From contig CM031558.1 in NCBI GenBank assembly GCA_018466975.1, positions 2,356,001 through 2,420,000 of the forward strand: a stretch of DNA of 64,000 nucleotides. The letters are read 5' to 3'. The translations under genes were made by a program, and so were the position numbers. This DNA comes from Sparassis latifolia. Its lineage: Eukaryota > Basidiomycota > Agaricomycetes > Polyporales > Sparassidaceae. Under the pieces are notes generated by a model that was given only the letters and a program-made list of their open reading frames with translations, was not told the origin of the DNA and searched no databases. This document shows positions 1-11,057 of the stretch, piece after piece; the stretch's first letter is position 1; each line of letters starts with the position of its first letter.

Positions 1-1329
1 CGAGGAAGGCCTGCCTACGAATGGCGCGAAGACAAGGATCTCTTCTCCCCGTCGCTCTTTCCAGAAGCGATCATCGCTGTATGCCGCCTGTAGAGAGAAG
101 CGATAAGTTGTGTATCCCTCTTTTGGACTCGCCTTGTTATTGTCATTGGTTCACATCCCACACCTCTATGCAAGGTCAGTTCTTATCTCACCTTGTCGCG
201 AACACCGCCTATCGACATGTACATCGTTCGTCACCCCCAGAGCCTTAGCTCCATCGACATCTCGGAGAAATCTAGTGTAGCAGAGATCATGAAGCTGCTC
301 CTCCCTCATATTGGGCGCTGGCGAAAGTTGCGCATCGTCGTCGACCATGCAGTTTCACTCCCTTGCCCCGGGTTGGATTTGTGTGGTAATGCAGCTACTC
401 TAACAAGGCTTCAGCCGGAGTCTAAACTCGATCAGCCCGCACGAAGGAATACAATAGACCCCCTTGCTGAGAACTTCCAAACTCCTGCGTTGAATGAACT
501 CATCACGAGCGGACACATTTTTCGGGATGCATATCTCTTATCTCCGAAGTCACTGGCGTCTATCACAACCCTGACCATCTCCCACTACATGGTCGACAGC
601 AAGCCCTTCTTCATCCACCATCTCATGCACTGCCTGTACCGCCTACAGAATCTCACGAACCTTGAACTCATGTATCTTGACCTGGACTGCTCGTCGGAGG
701 GGCGAGGGCTAGATGACGACCAACAGCTCGACATCGAGCGCATGCACTTCCAAGGAATGCATGTCTCCTCACTCTCCTCATTCTATCGTGCCGCGAATTA
801 CCCCCGGTTTATTTATCTGACCTTCGTCTGGTGCGAACTCACGGAACCCATTGATATGGGCGGGTGCACGAAGCTGAACCTGCGCAATCTTTCTCCAGAC
901 TCGGGTATTCGTATATTGCTGGAGGACTGGGATGGTGACAACACGCTGTTCGTCATTCAGTGCTCCAACTTCAATGGCCATGTCCTGCAACAGCTCTCTG
1001 AGGAAGTGAGCATTGGAGAGTGGCTATGTCCCAGAATGACATTCCTGGTCGTAGCATACTCCACCTCGTTCACCAGTGAGAATCTCCAGAGAATGGTGCA
1101 GGCGCACCGAGAGGAGCACGCCAAGTCTGGTTTCGCCGATTGGGACGACCTCGACAATACAATTCCTTCTATTGAAAGCCTTTTGGTGTTCCGCTGTAGC
1201 GACCTCGCGAGCAAAGACAAAGCGTGGTTCGACAACAATGTCCAGTATGTGTCGTGGGATGAGTGGTGGGGGGGTATGAATATAGGTGCTTTCATGGCAG
1301 GAAATGCTGATGATTTCGAAAGTCAATGA
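1..1329 (+). CDS. F-box/LRR-like protein, C-terminal part (5' end outside window)
   Basis: The last exon is an open frame ending in TGA at 1327-1329 and encodes about 380 residues. Leucine-spaced segments (for example ITTLTISHYM and NLTNLELMYLDLD) and Trp/Cys-bearing strands resemble the LRR-like C-terminal half of the F-box proteins that are strongly expanded in Polyporales. An upstream exon in frame 1 (1-78) could join at a GT donor at 79 to an acceptor at 174, giving a phase-0 junction just before residues TPPIDMYIV. The F-box itself is not in the window, so the family is inferred from the C-terminus only. Proteins of this class act as substrate adaptors of SCF ubiquitin ligases. The target is unknown, and many such genes are of uncertain function. 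Confidence 0.55.
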
Positions 1330-1438
1330 ACTATGGGGTACACACTTACTTCGGAGAACGTATGTATGTCCACAGTAATGCGTTTGCAAATTCATCGCCG
1401 CCCATTCAACTGATGCCTACATGCGGGAAGATGGAAAA

Positions 1439-2048
1439 TAGGGGTAGTCAGAGTTGACGATTCTGTGAACGATTCTGGTGGCGATTCTGAGTCGATTTCG
1501 GTGAACTGAATCGTGTGAAAATCCTATCAATTTTGACCACCCCAATTCCTCGCAGGTGTTTCTCGCGATTTTGTGCTGATCCCGGCGAGGATTTTGCTGT
1601 GCTGTACTGTCGAGGAAATAGACAGACATAGCTTCTTTATTAAGGGGTGCAACAAGCTATCACCCTATGCTGTTAATATGAGTGAACAGTAAGGAAGGCG
1701 TGGAACCTCTGAATCAGAAAGTACCGAGAATTATGTGGAAAATTATCGAAAATAAGGTCACAGCCCATATATTATCACTAGAGCACGAATCTATTATGGA
1801 TTCTATGGAGGATAAGTAGTTGTTTCTAATGATTACAAATTTTGTAGTAGTAGATACAAAGGAACAAGAATCGAGGTGCGAGAATCGGCGATTCTGAGGT
1901 AGAAGCGCCTCCAGAGGCGATTCGACGATTCGACGCGATTCACGTCCGATTCTGATTCTGAGTCGATTCTGGATGCAAAATCGTCGTCAGAATCGGTGCT
2001 CGGAGAAACTCTGAATCGCCCCAGAATCGCCAACTTTGACTCCCCCTA
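1439..2048. mobile_element. TA-flanked MITE (Tc1/mariner-type, non-autonomous)
   Basis: The two ends, 1441-1465 and 2022-2046, are inverted repeats of 25 bp with 3 mismatches; each begins GGGG and ends in CGATTCTG. The element is flanked on both sides by the dinucleotide TA (1439-1440 and 2047-2048), which fits a TA target-site duplication. Next to each end lie many copies of CGATTCTG or its complement, so the subterminal regions are also inverted relative to each other. The centre (about 1640-1850) is AT-rich and has no coding potential. A 606-bp element without an ORF must rely on a transposase in trans. TA duplication points to the Tc1/mariner/IS630 group, but its ends do not match those of the intact element at 23.7 kb. 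Confidence 0.75.
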
Positions 2049-2252
2049 ATGGCTATCGAGACACAGACACGCGATATGATTATCTCTTGAATCGAGACAT
2101 CACTCTCCGCATAGAGGAGGAGTACACAGCGGTAGGCCAGTGCTTGTTTACAATGTTTACAATACGATATCCGCCTTCGCGCCAGTGGGCTTAGGACATG
2201 TCGACATAGAAGTCACATAATATTCATGATTATGTTTGAACATTCAAGTGTA

Positions 2253-2837
2253 CGCATGCACAGTGTTGTGCGAGGTCAAGTCAACGGTCATGACCATTTG
2301 ACCACTTTTGGTCATGACTTGATTTGACCATTATTTGACCTAGGTCAAATGGTCAAGGCGTGACCTGGATCCAAGCATCGGGTCTCTGCGGATAAATTTG
2401 CGGTTTCGAAGTCACGGCTTTCTGCCAAACTCTGAGGCAGAGCACAATTTGAGCATGAATTTTGTCCATTGGCTGTGTCCAGAAAGTGGCAGAACATGGT
2501 GTTGTTGCACCAGCCTGAATTAATACAAGTGCCTGCTACTTGGATAGCAGGGCCAAAGTTATTCAGCTGTATTATTGTTCATGTCGGCCGGAGACTTGCA
2601 CACCAGTAACCCGGAATCATTGGGCTTCAACTCAGAGCACATCTCATATTGTATAACTACAAGTACTGTACAAGAGACCGCTCCGCCAGTTCTCCGAATA
2701 ATGAGGTCATGAATAGCGAGCGTCGCGCTGGCAACCGCAGAGGGTCAAGTCACGCGTTGACCTTGACTGAAACGAGTCAAACGGTCATGACCAGTCAAAA
2801 TCGTCATGACCTAGGTCGGCACAACACTGCGCATGCA
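2253..2837. mobile_element. hAT-type MITE with 8-bp target-site duplication
   Basis: The element runs from 2261 to 2829 (569 bp). Both ends start CAGTGTTGTGC (left 2261-2271, right in complement 2829-2819). It is flanked by a perfect 8-bp direct repeat CGCATGCA at 2253-2260 and 2830-2837. A CAGTG-type terminus plus an 8-bp duplication is the signature of hAT transposons. Subterminal DNA on both sides carries repeated GGTCATGACC palindromes and TTTGACC or GGTCAA motifs, typical of transposase-binding subterminal repeats. No transposase frame is present, so it is non-autonomous. The perfect duplication suggests a fairly recent insertion. It lies about 200 bp from the TA-flanked MITE. Confidence 0.85.
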
Positions 2838-3398
2838 CTCGTAGTCAGGAAACAAGCAGAAGGTGATTATTGTAAGTATATCGATAACACACCAGACATC
2901 TCGGGGAGCTTGAAGTGAGATGGCAAAGGCACATAAACGCCACGGATGGTCATTTTGCAATATTCAGCAGTCTTTGGTCACAGTACAGTCCCCGAAGGAG
3001 GGCGTGTTCTCTTGCAGCTGGGAAAGTCTGCAACAATACCTGTACTAAGAACAGGAAAGGAAACCGAGATTGATGGTGACACAAGAAATGAATCGGCAAC
3101 AACAGCCCCATCGTGTAGCCAAAACTCGCTACGAGAGCAACAGCCCGCTTGCTAGTGCGACGTCTGATGCTTGGTAGCTTCAGCAACAACACAGATAAGC
3201 CGAACGCTTGATGCGTTACTTGCAACCGACAAGAGTTGGACACCTCGGTCGCTTTACTCACAGCACGCGCATCCAACGTGTCGAAACCACAATTGACCTT
3301 CTACATACTTAGCTGCAGCTCGTATTGTTCTGCGACCTCTGCCCGCTTTGGACGAAAAAGCCAGCTGCGAAAGGAAACTCGAGAGGCTAACGCTAGGG
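2838..3398. other. Intergenic, no gene seen
   Basis: This stretch lies between the hAT-like element and the TATA box of the next gene. Short open frames exist on both strands, but none has splice signals or a recognisable product. Confidence 0.5.
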
Positions 3399-3407
3399 TA
3401 TAAAAAG
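3399..3407 (+). promoter_or_regulatory. TATA box of the small gene at 3459
   Basis: The sequence TATAAAAAG lies 52 bp upstream of the chosen ATG at 3459. This supports that ATG over the longer upstream open frame, which has no ATG. Confidence 0.45.
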
Positions 3408-3458
3408 AGCGATGTTGTCAGGCCAAAACCTGCAGTAAATCATACTGCTTCCCCCGAC

Positions 3459-4118
3459 ATGTTTGCAAGTACCTCAGCGGTCCTGGTTGAACACTGCCCG
3501 CGACCTATCGAAGAGCCACACGTGAAGGAGGATACTCCTGCTCTTCCCTTCCGGCACTTCGTCCCGCTGCCCAATGTGGATGCCGCACCTGCCCCCTGGT
3601 GCCCGGCGGAAAACATCGTCTTCATCCGGAATGGCCGTACAGTACTGGGGCCTGAGATGTCGCTGGACGAGCTCGTATGTGATATGCCGATCAAAGGCGG
3701 GTTCGATCCCGTGCTACTCACTGCGAGAGGGGTACGATGAGGCTACTGCTCCATGTTGGTAGCTCCTTACTGTCGCCAACGCAACACTGACCGTGTTTGC
3801 AGTGGCCTGGCTATCTTCATGAGAAATTCCAAGAGATTCAAGTCATCCGTCCGGACGGCCGGCCCATTAAGAAATCCCAACTAGGACAGATGGTGGCGCG
3901 CCACTACATAGAATTTTTGAACGTCAGTCACTCCGGTTATAGTCGAAGCAGGGATAATTTTACTGACTAGAAGGCAACAGGGCATCCCGCCTGAAGAATG
4001 TGTGGACAAGAATTGGCTGATGGAACCCGCAAGGAAAAACCCACGGAACGTCATACTCGGCTCCGTGGACAATCCCGCAGGGGATATACTCGTCGCACAG
4101 TTATATGTGACGGCGTGA
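3459..4118 (+). CDS. Conserved hypothetical protein, three exons
   Basis: The model has exons 3459-3731, 3803-3922 and 3981-4118. Both introns have GT and CAG boundaries and phase-0 junctions, giving about 176 residues. The N-terminal third is Pro-rich. The rest is hydrophilic, with motifs GGFDPVLLTARG, RPDGRPIKKSQLGQMVARH and a final ILGSVDNPAGDILVAQLYVTA-type segment. No transmembrane segment, signal peptide or known domain is visible. The clean splice joins and continuous frame argue that this is a real gene. The start is chosen because it is the first in-frame ATG and lies 52 bp downstream of a TATA box. I do not recognise the family. Confidence 0.65.
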
Positions 4119-4667
4119 ATTCGAAGGGCGTCGGCCTCATGTTTGTTTCCCGTGAAATCCGCTACGTTTGTTTTTGTAACTTACGCATGACATTTCCAAT
4201 GAACGCAAGCCCCCTATGTTGAATCTGCAGATAGATGAAGGATATTATTACTCTGTGAGAATAATGCAAATGGCTTGAGATGCATGCAAAGAGATTTCGG
4301 GCCCAGTCATTTAGGAACCTGTAGTGATTTCCAATTTTCCTTGTCTGATAGATGAACTTCACTTCATGAAGCGAACCGAGACTCAGTCACTCACCTCAAT
4401 TCACAGTTGCACCTGAAACGTCTAGAAAAAATGCGCAGGGACCGCTGAGACGACACTCACCTTCACTGCTGTCGGGCACTTAGGGCTACCGCATCTCAGA
4501 TCACTCACGAAGTGCTCCGACCTGATCTCTCAGGAATCGCAGCGAATTTTTTTACACTATGATTGTCATATAAGACATGGACGTGAGAAAATGGCGTAAA
4601 TCATAGTAGAACTCAGACTGCACGCATAGTAAACCGCACTCCATATTGATCTCCACGAAACTAGCGT
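4119..4667. other. Convergent intergenic region
   Basis: This separates the 3' ends of the small plus-strand gene and of RPL4. It presumably holds both 3' untranslated regions. No gene is seen. Confidence 0.5.
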
Positions 4668-6064
4668 TTACGGAGCAAAGAGGGTCTTCAAGAAGGCCTC
4701 GCCGGCAGCCTTGGGCGCCTTGCCCTTCTTCTCCTTCTGCTCCTTCGCGCGCTCCTGCTTGACTATGAAAAGATTGAGGATCCATCGAATGTACAATAAT
4801 CACACGAGAGACCACTTACGGAGCTCCTGCTTGCGGAGTGTCTTCGCATAGGGATTCAAGCGGAAGAGAACACTCTTGTTGACGAGGGGGTTCTTGTGCT
4901 GCATCCAGGGGCGCTTTTGGTGCTTAGCATTGGCGGGGCGCACTACCGACTGGATCTCGTCGCTGTTGATCAAGCGTGTGACGTCGGGGTTGGTGATCTT
5001 GGCGAAGGGCAGACTAGACATGCATGAGCACCCAAGGATACGAGGCCAACTACGCAGCAAAACATACGTGTAATCCTTCTTGTAGACAGAGGTCTTGTCG
5101 AAGGTACCGAATACCTCGTCGAGGAGGCCGAAGGCACCCTCGGTCCAGATGATGAAGCGGCCAAGGTGACCACCAGGAGCGAGCTGGAGGAGGTTCAGTC
5201 TCCTGACATTCACCAGCTCGACACCCGGCAAGTTCCTAAATGCCTTGACGATACCATTGTCCTCGTTGTAAACAACGAGGGGGCCTCGGCGCTGGCGATG
5301 ACGACGGCCGCGCATCTTGCCCTTGCCGGCGCGCAGCTTGCGCGAGTTCGAGACCTTAACAACATCGGCATACGCCTTCAGCGACTTGAGGAGGGCGACG
5401 GCTTCCTTGGTCTTGGCGAAGGACTCGATCGTGGACGAGACGACGAGAGGGACTTCTTCGATCTCCTCAATGCGGTGACCACGGGCCAGAACGAGAGAGG
5501 GAAGTGCTGATGCAGCGAGGGCAGAGACAACAGCAAAGCGGCGCTGGTTCTGGTTGACTTTGACGTGCCACTTGCGCCAGGTCTTGGTGGGCGCGAACAT
5601 GCGACCTCCACGGCACATGTTGCCGAAGGCAGCCTGACAGATTTCACGATCAGCCGGACGCCCTGCAAAGCCTATCTTGGAGAATGCTCACCTGCCCAGA
5701 ACGGTGTGTGCCTCCACCACCGACACGAGGGATACGCGCAACAGCACGACCGGTACCCCAAGACTCGGCACTGGTTTGGTGACCAGCCTTCTCGCTCACA
5801 GCGTACGCCTGCCTCTTGTTCTTCGCGATGCTCTCTGGTACGATTATGAGCAACCGAGCTTGCTTAAGTAACGTACCACTTACTGTGCACCTGTTGGACG
5901 ACATCGAGCCTGATGGGAGCGGTTAGGACCGCAGGGAGGGGTAGAGAGCTCGATGCCTCTACATGATCAAGACCTCTGTGATCAGATAATTTCCACTTGG
6001 GAAACAGCTTCACAGACACACCTCCGGCTGTGGAACGGACGTTGACGGTAGGGCGAGAGGCCAT
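4668..6064 (-). CDS. RPL4: 60S ribosomal protein L4 (uL4)
   Basis: Six exons on the minus strand: 6064-6022, 5958-5884, 5834-5692, 5633-5068, 5013-4820 and 4762-4668, giving 371 residues, the usual fungal length. The protein starts [12 protein letters not shown], carries the eukaryotic uL4 block [20 protein letters not shown], then [19 protein letters not shown] and the basic loop [21 protein letters not shown] that extends into the ribosome exit tunnel. It ends in a Lys-rich tail, [13 protein letters not shown]. It is a structural component of the large ribosomal subunit lining the nascent-peptide tunnel. Every junction restores the conserved reading frame. The introns cluster at the 5' end, as is usual for ribosomal protein genes. 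Orthology is unambiguous. Confidence 0.96.
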
Positions 6065-6858
6065 TGTTGTTGCCGGTGGTCTTGAAGTCTTGAAGTGCCC
6101 GAAGGATGTTGTGTGGATTTGGAAAATTAGAGTTTGGTAGTACTGCAGCTCTGTACACAAGCACAAACACGGGAGTGGCTAAAGTTCTCAGAAATGTAAT
6201 AGTGTGACATGTCATCACTGGCAAGCTCCCACACATGGAAGGTCGTTTATCCGATCTAGCCAATCCTAGTCACATCCCCGTTCTCCTGTCATCTTCAATT
6301 TGGATTTGATGATGGAGCGCGCCGTAGAGAATCAGGGAAACATCGTCTTCACTTCTCACTTCCTCTGGAACTCTCCCAGAATTCATGTTCATGAATCAAG
6401 TCGATTTCTGTGCGCATCACCTTGTTCTGGGAGCTTCACACTACTTCACGCCTCGTAACGCTCTCGGTGGTGAAATGCAGAGTGTAGAAGCCAAGTAGAA
6501 CCTTGAAATCTGACTGTTCACTGCGAGTCCACTTTTTATGACTCGTCTGAACAGCTGGCACGACATGAAACGCGACATAACGCGACATAACGCGACAAAT
6601 CTTAATGTCTCCCACGTAAACGTCTATCTACGCCCACGGCGCGTTTGTCTTGATTAGAAGAGATACTCGTACATACAGCAATATTGGACCAAAGGTACGA
6701 CGCGGGTAGAGACGAGTCAAGCCGGACCTTGTACGTCATGTTGAGCAGAAGGACGATAAAGGTTAGAGCGATTGGAATGCGCTATCTCCCAAGGTCACCT
6801 GCATTCTCTGACTCGGTCTCCAGGTCTAACTTCCCACTTTGCAAGTTACCACGTCACC
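6065..6858. promoter_or_regulatory. Divergent intergenic region between RPL4 and the aminotransferase locus
   Basis: This 0.8-kb stretch must contain the RPL4 promoter (minus) and that of the aminotransferase locus (plus). A 10-bp tandem repeat lies at 6571-6597 (listed separately). No gene is seen. Confidence 0.5.
6571..6597. repeat. Tandem 10-mer in divergent promoter
   Basis: Nearly three head-to-tail copies of CGCGACATAA occur here, with a related CGACATGAAA just before them. The position, about 510 bp upstream of the RPL4 ATG, suggests a protein-binding array or a small tandem duplication. Function is not shown. Confidence 0.6.
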
Positions 6859-8688
6859 ATGATCGTGTCCGCGTCTCCTAGCGCGAATGGTTTCGCTGCA
6901 GTGAACGGCACTGTTACATATTCTGACGGTACCAGTGTGCCGGACTCTAAATCCGCGGCGAATGGATCCAAGGCACTGAATGTACTCCCCGAGGAATTTT
7001 ACGAGCTATATCTCTCGCATGTCGCGAAGAACAGAAAGCCAGATCCAAGTAAGTTGCAATGGAGTCATCGACGAGCACAATAATTCACCCGTTGCCAGTC
7101 CGATCCCTCTTTCCGCTGGAGGACCTCCCCGGTGTAATCTCGCTGCTCGCAGGCAAGCCGAACTCCACCACATTCCCCATCACCTCCTTGCAGTTCACGA
7201 CGCGCGATCCGCAGTCACCCTCTGAGGACGTGAAGCTCGAGCTCAGCGTGGGCGATCTGGCGATTGCCTTGCAGTACACTGCGACTGCGGGTCTTCCGGA
7301 CCTATGCGAGTGGGTGTATGGTTTGCAGAGTTACTACCATGGGCGCCAGAAGGGAGAAGGGTGGAAGGTTAGCATTGGTGCTGGGTCACAAGATCTGATC
7401 AACAAGGTATGCGGTGAGGCGATCGATGGTTGAAGGGGATTGCTGACATTATGTAGGCCGTGGCTGCGCTGGTGAATCCGGGAGATCCGGTGCTCGTCGA
7501 GGCGCCTGTCTATGCGTATGTTCCTGAAGGGATTTCGCGCATATCGAGGCAAATATGTCTCTGATGCTGATCCAGAGGCGTTATTCCTATTTTTCAATCA
7601 CTAGACTGCGAAATGATAGGTTCCCATGCCGCCATTCAATTTTGCTTCTTGCATATAACATATTGACTCAGAGCAAATGGAGACAGATGCAGAAGGTATC
7701 TGCTCCCGATGATCCAGAAGGCGTTATGGCCTGCTCCAGATAGATCCGAAGCCGAGAGTGCTTGATGGCCTGTTCCCGTGATCCAGTGCTTTCCATTCAG
7801 CCGAGAGTGCCGCATATACCGTTCCCGTGAGTCATGCGGAGCCATCTTGGCAGCGAGACTGTCAGCCTGACGTCTCACGTCTCTGCTCCCGATCGATCTT
7901 AGTTCACTTCGTCACCATACTGTTAGATGATCCTTACTACTTCCTCTACTACGGAGAAGGTGAACGGCCGCCATCGTATTTCGCATTAGAGCGAGATCAG
8001 CTGGACGTAGGCCGGGTCCTTCGCTTCGATAGTCTTTCTAAAGTCATATCATCGGGAATGAGGGTAGGCTTCCTGTCTGGCCCTGAGCCTCTGGTGAGAG
8101 CAATAGATAAACATGTACGCCTCACTTCCCAACAATTCTTGAATTAACTTGTTGATTCTATAATCTGCAGACCGCAACTGCAAATTTGCAGCCATCATCA
8201 CTCACGCAGATGATTGCGCTGAAAGTTCTGCAATGTTGGGGTTACGATGGCTTCAAGAAGCATATTGAAGAGGTGTCGCAATTCTATCGTAAGCAGCGGG
8301 ATGTCTTTGAGGACGCGATGCGGCGGCACCTCGCGGGACTAGCGGAATGGATCACGCCCGAGGCGGGCATGTTTGTGTGGTAAGTGCCTTTTAAAATAGA
8401 TTTGCTCATCGTCTGATAGGATACCGATCCAGGTTCAAACTGCTTCTAGGTGACTCCAACACTGCCTCGAAGACGGTTGAACACGACTCGAACCACATCA
8501 TCCGGACAAAGGCGCTCGAAAGGGGTGTGCTGGCTCTGCCTGGCACAGCGTTCCTACCCAACGGCGCCACTACCGCGTACGTCCGCGCATCGTTCAGCAC
8601 CCTCCCCCCTGATCAGGTCGACGAGGCGCTTCGGCGGTTGCGCGAGGTCATTCTGGATGCGCGGACGTCTGGGTCACAGCGCACCTGA
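6859..8688 (+). pseudogene. Class I/II PLP aminotransferase (aromatic amino acid / 2-aminoadipate type), centre broken
   Basis: Exons at the 5' side read well: 6859 to about 7049, then a segment with NKAVAALVNPGDPVLVEAP. The 3' side also reads well: DDPYYFLYYGE, the PLP-lysine region DSLSKVISSGMRVGFLSGP, then ITPEAGMFVW and a final exon to TGA at 8686-8688. Overall it matches fungal fold-type I Aro8-like aminotransferases, which move amino groups between amino acids and 2-oxoacids using PLP. Between about 7515 and 7925 the frame is lost. Fragments such as ETDAEGICSR and KPRVL occur in different frames with in-frame stops, and a block containing GCCGAGAGTG appears twice. No set of GT-AG introns that I tried restores the protein. 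It is probably a recent pseudogene, although assembly error in this 400-bp core is possible. Confidence 0.6.
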
Positions 8689-10038
8689 GTCAGTCGAAGC
8701 CGTGAGCGGTTTGGTCCGAACTAGCCGAAGGTGAAAGGCTCGGTAGGGCCTGTGCTGCTATATGTTTGCGATCTAGGCATACATTGTCAATGAAACCTCC
8801 GCCAAGCGCGATTTGTAGCGCCTGTATCAGGCTATGTGTGCTTGTCAAGCTAGCCTGCCTTGATTTACGGTTTCTCTCCGGCATGGTGGGTGCGTCTTGC
8901 TCGATTGTGTAGCCGCTCCCACGTCGCCCGCATGGTCACTGCGGTGTACATTCTTAGTGCTTGCTTAGTGACCGTGCGGTGCGTTCGTGTCGCGCCTTGC
9001 TATGTCTTCACCCGAATAACTCCAGGTATCGCTAGGGCGCTGCCCTCTGCTTATCACTCCTGCAAAATTCAAATCGACACCGACGGCTCGCGGCGCATGC
9101 GCGGGTGCCAGGCCTGTCTTCTCCTGTCCCCTCAGAGCTGGGACAGGAAGTTGGCGCGCGATCCGGCGGCTTCCCAAGGACGCCTACCAATGTTCTGTCT
9201 CGACCTGATGCCGTACTGCGTGATGGACAGATTGCAGTGGGTGAGTTCCTCGCCAGAGCTAAACTGATGACAGCGCTTTCCATGACCACAAACCCACAAA
9301 TCTCGGTATGCGCGGGTCCTGGTTGGTTCGTTCATTAAACCGATATCGGTCCACCTTCGCGCAAGTGCCAACTCATTTTGTGGCCTGGCCTGACCACATA
9401 CGCGCAAGGATCTGTTCTCTGGCCAGATCCTGCGGTACTAACGCCGGTGTCTTTAGTCGTGGTGCCAATCAACTACGCTTACGGAAGGCGAGTAAGAGGG
9501 GTCTCCTGCTCGCAGGGCATGTGGTATGTGATATAGGGAGCCGAGATCGGCAAGGACTCATCATCCCGCGACCGTTGGGGGCGCTGGAGAAAGAAAGTGG
9601 ATATTCGACATAACGGTGAGGTAACATTCTGCTGGGGAGCCAATCATATGTCTAGATCGATCGAACTCCGATTGACACGTAATGAGATGTACAGTCACGC
9701 TGTGATGGCGTGACTGCTCCCTCTCTGTATCGCACGCCCATCATCGGCTTCAGCTCGTGTAAGTAACTTGCTCTGGATCCCGTTCCATCTACCTTGATTG
9801 ACTGGCTTGGGTTCGCCGTTAATGTTACCAGGGTACACCGCTGCTTCTTACTCGGGTTGACACCGTTTCGCTGACGGACGTATCATAATTCTAAGATCGC
9901 AACCGCTACGTACGGTATCCGCATATACGCATCCTCTCAAAGTGCTAGCTACTTCGTTCCTCTGCCGTGAGTGCTGCGATTTATGTCCAGGCTGTCACCG
10001 ATTGCTTTGCGGTCCAATTGACATGTTGCCGTCTGCAG
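8689..10038. other. Gene-free stretch
   Basis: About 1.35 kb with several overlapping open frames on both strands, none with recognisable domains or consistent splice sites. It may include the 3' untranslated region of the aminotransferase locus and the promoter of the small gene at 10039. Confidence 0.45.
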
Positions 10039-10661
10039 ATGACTTTATTTGAACAATCTGCTCCCGTAAACACCTGCTACCTGGTCAAGTGTGGCACCTG
10101 CGGCAAGACTACCTGGAAGGTGGGTGTTGATATTATCCTTCACGATGCCTCAATGCATCTGCTGGCCGTTAATAAATATTACACACGTGCGAAGCGGTCA
10201 GCATGAGGAATTTGCCACTCTTCGCTCTTCTGTCTTCTTCGCTCCCTTCATTTCTCCGACGTTTTCATGTGGACAAGTCTCTAACATTACGTCTACTCTC
10301 TAGGGCTGTGGCCAGCACGTCGAGGCGGTGAGTAGATGTTCTTTGTTCCTTATCTGATGGAATATCTCGCCTAGGCGACGGTCTCTCATGTTCGTAGGGA
10401 GCACGAGAGCCTGCCGCTAGCCCTGGCTGTGTTGCAACGCCTCTTGATGACGTTCCTCGCGGCCAAGGTTGTTGTCCTCCATCGTATGTGGTTCGGACGG
10501 TGGGCGTGCACACACTATGTGTAATATCACCGTATGCGGTGCATTTGATTTTGACGTACTGGTTCACCGGTCTGTGCCCCATCATTGATTCCATTGCTCA
10601 CGCGCCTAAACAGGTGATGAAGGACGTCAAGCCAGAGGACAAGTGCACGTGCAGCCGCTAA
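10039..10661 (+). CDS. Tiny conserved cysteine-rich protein (50 aa), three exons
   Basis: Exons 10039-10119, 10304-10327 (only 24 nt) and 10614-10661 join in phase 0 to give 50 residues. The core is CYLVKCGTCGKTTWKGCGQH, and the end is KPEDKCTCSR. It has six cysteines, including CGTC, and a histidine in an arrangement (CxxxxCxxC, then GCGxH, then CxC) that could bind one zinc ion. I recall short, unnamed proteins of this kind in other fungi and possibly plants, but cannot check this here. The splice sites are good (GTGGGT/CTAG, GTGAGT/CAG). Over 85% of the transcribed region between start and stop is not coding but intron, so gene finders will easily miss it. Function unknown. Confidence 0.75.
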
Positions 10662-11057
10662 GTTGTGCCGTCTTGGACGGTTTGGGCAGGGGAGGACGCG
10701 GGGGAAAGTAAAGAAGGTGGTTGTGTGAACGTTCGAATTGCGCGCTATCGATTCCAGGATGTATTGTGTGGGAGAAGTGTCGGACTGCGCTGTATGCTTT
10801 TGAAATATAGTGGTGTATTTTGTTGCGCAGGATGTCTAAGCAGCAGAAGCTACTAGTGAGAGCTTGAGGCGGACAGATCCAGGTGGTGGATAGATCTGAG
10901 GGGTGATGATGTGAGGCTGTTTAATCATTACCCGAGGGCCAAGCGCTGGGCCCAGCTTAGGCTGGCTTCCACTTGTGGAGTCCGTCCTCCTTCCCTATAA
11001 TCTCCTTCTCTTTCCCCTCCATCTCCTCGTCCTGGCAACCACGCGCCCATCCTCGCC
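10662..11057. promoter_or_regulatory. Intergenic, promoter side of the CaMKK-like gene
   Basis: This holds the 3' end of the 50-residue protein gene and the promoter of the kinase at 11058. A pyrimidine-rich tract (about 10985-11045) directly precedes the kinase ATG, a common fungal promoter feature. Confidence 0.45.

Noticed and set aside
3685..3705. GGTTCGATCCC, similar to a tRNA B box
   Set aside because: It lies within a conserved coding exon (GGFDPVLL), and no cloverleaf or A box can be drawn around it.
8860..9613. Plus-strand frames of 77-135 codons after the aminotransferase locus
   Set aside because: They overlap in several frames, lack introns and domains, and have no supporting promoter or homology cue.
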